This document shows positions 60,501 through 64,000 of a stretch of DNA of 64,000 nucleotides, piece after piece; the stretch's first letter is position 1; each line of letters opens with the position of its first letter. Below the pieces are notes generated by a model. It was not told where the DNA came from, ran no database searches, and saw only the letters and a program-made list of their open reading frames with translations. The DNA comes from Geosiphon pyriformis (taxonomy: Eukaryota; Glomeromycota; Glomeromycetes; Archaeosporales; Geosiphonaceae), in NCBI GenBank assembly GCA_016748015.1, contig JAAOMT010000375.1, positions 68,962 through 132,961 of the forward strand, read 5' to 3'. The translations under genes and the position numbers were made by a program.

Positions 60501-61222
60501 ATTAATCTCACTGGGGCGGACACGGTAATATTTTATGACTCTGATTGGAACCCGTGTATGGACCGACAATGTCAAGATAGGTACGGATAACGAGAAAGGT
60601 TTCAATTCTAGTCGAATTTAATTCTGAAATTTAATATTATCAATTCAGATGTCATCGGATTGGGCAAACACGCGACGTTCACATTTACCGCTTTGTTAGT
60701 GAATACTCGATCGAGGAAAACATGCTGCGCAAAGCAAACCAAAAAAGGATGCTTGACGATCTCGTAATCACAGAAGGAGAATTTACTACAGATTATTTTC
60801 ACAAATTGGATTGGCGTGATCTTTTAAATGACATAGCCCCTGATAGAGCCAAGAAAGTTCATGAAGAACCCATATCCGGTATGGAGCTGGAACATTGTCT
60901 CGCCCAAGTTGAAGATGATCCTGATGTAAATGCTGCTCGAATGGCGAGAACCGAAATGGATCTTGACCTTACAGAATTTGCCGAACCAACTTCACCTGTC
61001 GAGGAAAATTCGAGTGCACCGCCATCTTCACTTACTCGCCGAGTAAGTGATCTTTCATCGATAAATTCGCCCCCCGAAGTAATGGATGATACAAAGTTTG
61101 ATCATGTTGATAATTATATGCTTCGTTTGATGGAACGCGAAATGGGAGTGTATGTAGGTTTTGGTGGATTACCTATTCCTAATAATATTGACGAAGAGAA
61201 TTCTTTTTTGGGAAATGAATGA
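54536..61222 (+). CDS. SWR1: SWR1-type (INO80 family) chromatin-remodelling ATPase
   Basis: Four exons: 54536-55918, 56119-56823, 57009-60580, 60649-61222. They sum to 6,234 nt (2,077 aa). Two AT-hook motifs lie near residues 143-154 and 304-313 (GPGRPRK). An Asn run then His run lies at about 213-252. An N-terminal conserved block (VRELYYMENF ... LKQDNSERMVK joined to YLESHNLWSTV) spans intron 1 in phase 0. The HSA helix, which binds actin-related proteins, starts at about 622 (AEEKRLKRLAKTTANLIRQK). A long acidic region follows (~760-1190). The SNF2 core has ADEMGLGKT (~1254), LDEAHNIKNFRSQRWQ (~1358) and LLTGTPLQNN. A family-typical insert separates it from the second lobe (IFTQMTRVLDILEIFL, LDGATKIEQRQ, STRSGGLGINL, DRCHRIGQTRDVHIYRF). 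The complex exchanges H2A for H2A.Z. Fungal orthologues I remember are shorter (about 1,300-1,700 aa). Confidence 0.93.
55175..55292 (+). repeat. Asn/His codon repeat in the SWR1-type gene
   Basis: AAC/AAT runs interrupted by a few Asp, Tyr and His codons, then a CAT run coding seven His. In-frame, low complexity, likely length-variable. Confidence 0.85.
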
Positions 61223-61900
61223 TAAAAAACGGGTGTTTACCTGCAAAATATACAATTGATATCAGCAAAATTTATGACTGCTAAAAATTATTGCGATAAT
61301 TATCCTGTAATATAGCGTTAGAATATGCTTATGATTGAATGACCGATCATCACAGAAAATCCCTCAATCAAAATCTACGCTGCTAAGCCTTTGTCCATGA
61401 TCAGCAGTAAAGACCACAATTTATTGGTCAATCGTCAATTATGATTTTAGGCATTAACTACTAGTTATTTCCATTAAAGCGAAAAGATGTAGATCTACGA
61501 TAATTGTTTTGGTCGTAAATAATAATTTGAAAAACGATCATACTTTTTAGAAATAGTAGGAATTGCTAAAGCCTATAATATTACCTAGACATTGACACTT
61601 TAAAAATTTTCAATAAATCCAAAAGCGAAAATATTTAACAAAGGATCAACTTTTACAAAAAGATTGGCCAAAATTTAAAAATAATTATTTAGAACAATCG
61701 TATTTATAAGAAATATATTTTCGTAGAGATTAAATAAAGCTTCAAGATCAGTTTAAATCTGATTTTTTTGCTTTATTAAATTTTCGTAAACTTTTCAGTG
61801 GATTTTATAATTAATAAATAGCGAACACAACAAATATTTTCATAGCTTTCTTTCAAATATGCAAGAAGATTAAAGCTTTTCTAATTGGCTTATAATAATA
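61223..61900 (+). other. 3' flank of the SWR1-type gene
   Basis: Unique sequence that becomes AT-rich towards 61700. Presumed 3' UTR and terminator region. No other gene seen. Confidence 0.35.
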
Positions 61901-62540
61901 AAATGGACTTTTGGGTTGAGTGAATCTCCAAATCATGAGAGATGGCTTTGAGGTTGAAACTTGTTTAGAATGTTGATTAGTATTATTAGTTTTGGTGGTT
62001 TAAATTTGAAATATTTTCTAAGTTTTTTGATGTAATATCAAACTTTATTTTTTGTTTTAATAAATATTGATTGCATCTCAAAATTTTTTGCTTGCTAAGT
62101 TACTTTTTCTTATTATGCTTAAATTGCTAAGTCTTCTATGGTTTTTGAATTAGTTTTTCTTGCATTTTATAATATTCTTAATAGATTTTTTGATAAAATT
62201 AAACCCAGTTTTGGTAAAGTTGTTGTTGACCTAAAATTTGTTGATTTGTAATAATATATTATTGTTTATTATAAAAATTTGGTTTTAAATTACTGGTTAA
62301 TTTTTGTAAAAAAAACAGTATTAATATTTTTTTTAAATTAAAATCCAATTTTACAATTAAATTAATCTATTTTTTTAATTGTATAATTTATAAAATTAAC
62401 AATATAAAGTGTTTTTTTAATTATTGTTAAAAATATGTAATTATAATTTTTAAATTTTAATATTACAGTTGTCAAAATTAATATTTTAAGAAAAACTAAA
62501 TTTAATAATTGTTAATATTATTACAAATATTATATATATA
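61901..62540 (+). pseudogene. LINE remnant H (family-2 ORF1 fragment, plus)
   Basis: Strongly decayed. A block near 62255-62430 aligns with LINE remnant G near 20800-20960 (an N/K-x-W-x-I-F-V-K-K type segment followed by a FFNC-like motif). No open frame; it ends in AT-rich sequence. Confidence 0.4.
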
Positions 62541-62644
62541 TATTTATTTATATTATTTATAAACATATTACATTTATAAAATCAGTTAAATAAAAAAAGA
62601 TATAAAATAAAACCAATTTTAAATATATTTAATTATTTTTATTT

Positions 62645-64000
62645 TTATTTTTTAATAAGTGAGATCTAAACACTGTTTAGTATCATATAATTGATCTAAA
62701 CTAAGTGTAAATTATGTATTTTCTACACATGACCAGCCACTTAAGCCAATTAGGACAATACTAGATTCTTATATAAACTAAAACTGGGTCTCCAATACCT
62801 GAAAAAAATAAACAAGAATAACAAAAACTAAAACCAATACCAAAAGCCTCAGCAATATCTAGCAATTTAATTACACTAGCAAAAAGCATTAAAAACAGCC
62901 CAAAAACTAAAACCAAAACCAAACTATTAACTGGTATCAGCCCATTTTTTTCTATAAAAGCACAATGTTTAGCATGCACCAACCAAACTTTATCTTTAAA
63001 AGCAAGACAAAAGTCATGTACAAAGTTTACCACCTTTCGAACTGCAATTTTAGAACCCCTAAAGACAGAAGTAGCTTTTTGAAGCCAAGTTTTGAATATA
63101 AATCTTTTGTAAAGAGCCATGCATACTGCTACATTTATTACACAAAAGAATAATAATTGAGATACACAAGAAGAAAAGAGAGAAAAACTAAAAAGCGCAC
63201 TCCAAACAGTCACATAAGCATCCAACAATCAATGGCAAACAGAATTATCAACTACATAAGAAAAAGCATGGTCCAAAACCTCAACATCACCACAATACAA
63301 ACACAATACACTGGAATAACACCTGTCATATAGGCACTTCTAAACAGTAACAGACAACCAATAATACAAAGCTTTTATAAAATATGTATAGGCACCAGCA
63401 GTAAACTTACTAGTAAAACCAGTAGTTATATACAAGTTAAAATGCTATACCAAAAATAAGCCAAGCCAATCAATGTTTGAAAGCAAATTAACACCTAAAA
63501 CTTTAGAACCAGAACCAACTTCTTAGCATGCATAATGAACAGCCTGAAAGATCTCATAAACAAAATATCTAGAACTACCAAAAATAACACTACTCTTAGC
63601 CATAATAAAACATTCACTCACCCAGGGAAGAGAGGAAAAAGGTACCAATGAAAAAGAGAAGCAGTATCAGCACATTCATTACCTAATATTTCTAAATAAT
63701 TTTTTATCTTATGCCAGCTAACATTCAAATTCTTCTTTCTAATAACATTTACAATATGCTGACATTCAATCTAACATTAATTCCAAAAATCTAGACACAC
63801 CAGATCTAATTCCAACTTACATGCATCCAAGGCAGCCTAACTGTCTGTAAAAAAGCAAACTAAGCTTAAAAAAAGAACACAGTCAAAAGCCAAAGCAATT
63901 GCCTGCATTTCTGCCAAAATTAATAACATCAGACCAGACACTTTGACTCTCAAACTCAAGCCAATATCTTTAAAAAAAACTGCTGCACCAGTTTTCATGT
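62645..64000 (-). pseudogene. LINE copy C, 3' part (minus, runs off the right edge)
   Basis: Same family as copies A and B. The 3' tail (62645-62760), the C-terminal domain open at 63228-62761, the finger region near 63305-63255 (C-x2-C-x7-H-x3 with the last Cys now Tyr) and RNase H blocks to the edge align with copy B 46690-48100. Stops and TA-rich codons are more frequent than in B and less than in D. Confidence 0.75.

Overview
This 64 kb window is AT-rich eukaryotic DNA. It carries three intron-containing protein-coding genes in two short, less AT-rich islands, surrounded by decayed retrotransposons. The retroelement families (APE-endonuclease/RNase H LINEs, and Ty3-type elements whose LTRs begin TGTTA and end TAACA), the short GT-AG introns and the base composition resemble early-diverging fungi, most likely an arbuscular mycorrhizal (Glomeromycotina, Rhizophagus-like) genome. 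That assignment rests on remembered family resemblance, not on a search.

Layout. 1-10.6 kb: a three-level nest on the minus strand. A LINE ORF1 (9586-10622) was entered by a Ty3 element (2709-9585), which was itself entered in its RNase H region by a second Ty3 element (1-2708, running off the window). 11.6-19.4 kb: a near full-length LINE (copy A, plus strand), split by a 1,045-bp solo LTR with a matching CTAG target duplication. 19.9-22.6 kb: remnants of further LINEs. 23.9-32.0 kb: host island 1, minus strand, with a 16-exon PARP-like/ubiquitin-E2 fusion gene (1,216 aa) and a 9-exon triple-RRM protein of the Nam8/Csx1/TIA-1 type (402 aa). 32.6-33.0 kb: a pogo/Tigger-like transposase remnant. 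33.2-46.3 kb: a strongly decayed LINE (copy D) split by a complete but dead Ty3 element (34467-42913, GTAT duplication), whose 3' LTR is split by a younger solo LTR (ATAT duplication). 46.7-53.4 kb: LINE copy B, the best preserved copy. 54.5-61.2 kb: host island 2, a four-exon SWR1-type chromatin remodeller (2,077 aa). 61.9-64 kb: more LINE, including copy C, which runs off the right edge.

I built the three host gene models by hand from splice sites. Each model closes in frame: 3,651, 1,209 and 6,234 coding nt, all divisible by three. The retroelements are all broken, mainly by C-to-T and G-to-A changes on both strands that turn Gln and Trp codons into stops and replace catalytic Asp and Gly codons. 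This looks like RIP or methylcytosine decay. The decay is graded between copies, which together with the nesting gives a relative insertion order. The host genes are open and seem to have escaped it.

I found no rRNA, no convincing tRNA, no CRISPR and no bacterial-type operon. The observations I rate highest are the transition-type decay with catalytic-site loss, the 20-bp (2 x 10-bp) arrays of unrelated sequence expanded at one site in the LTRs, and the PARP-E2 fusion with a non-glutamate third catalytic position.
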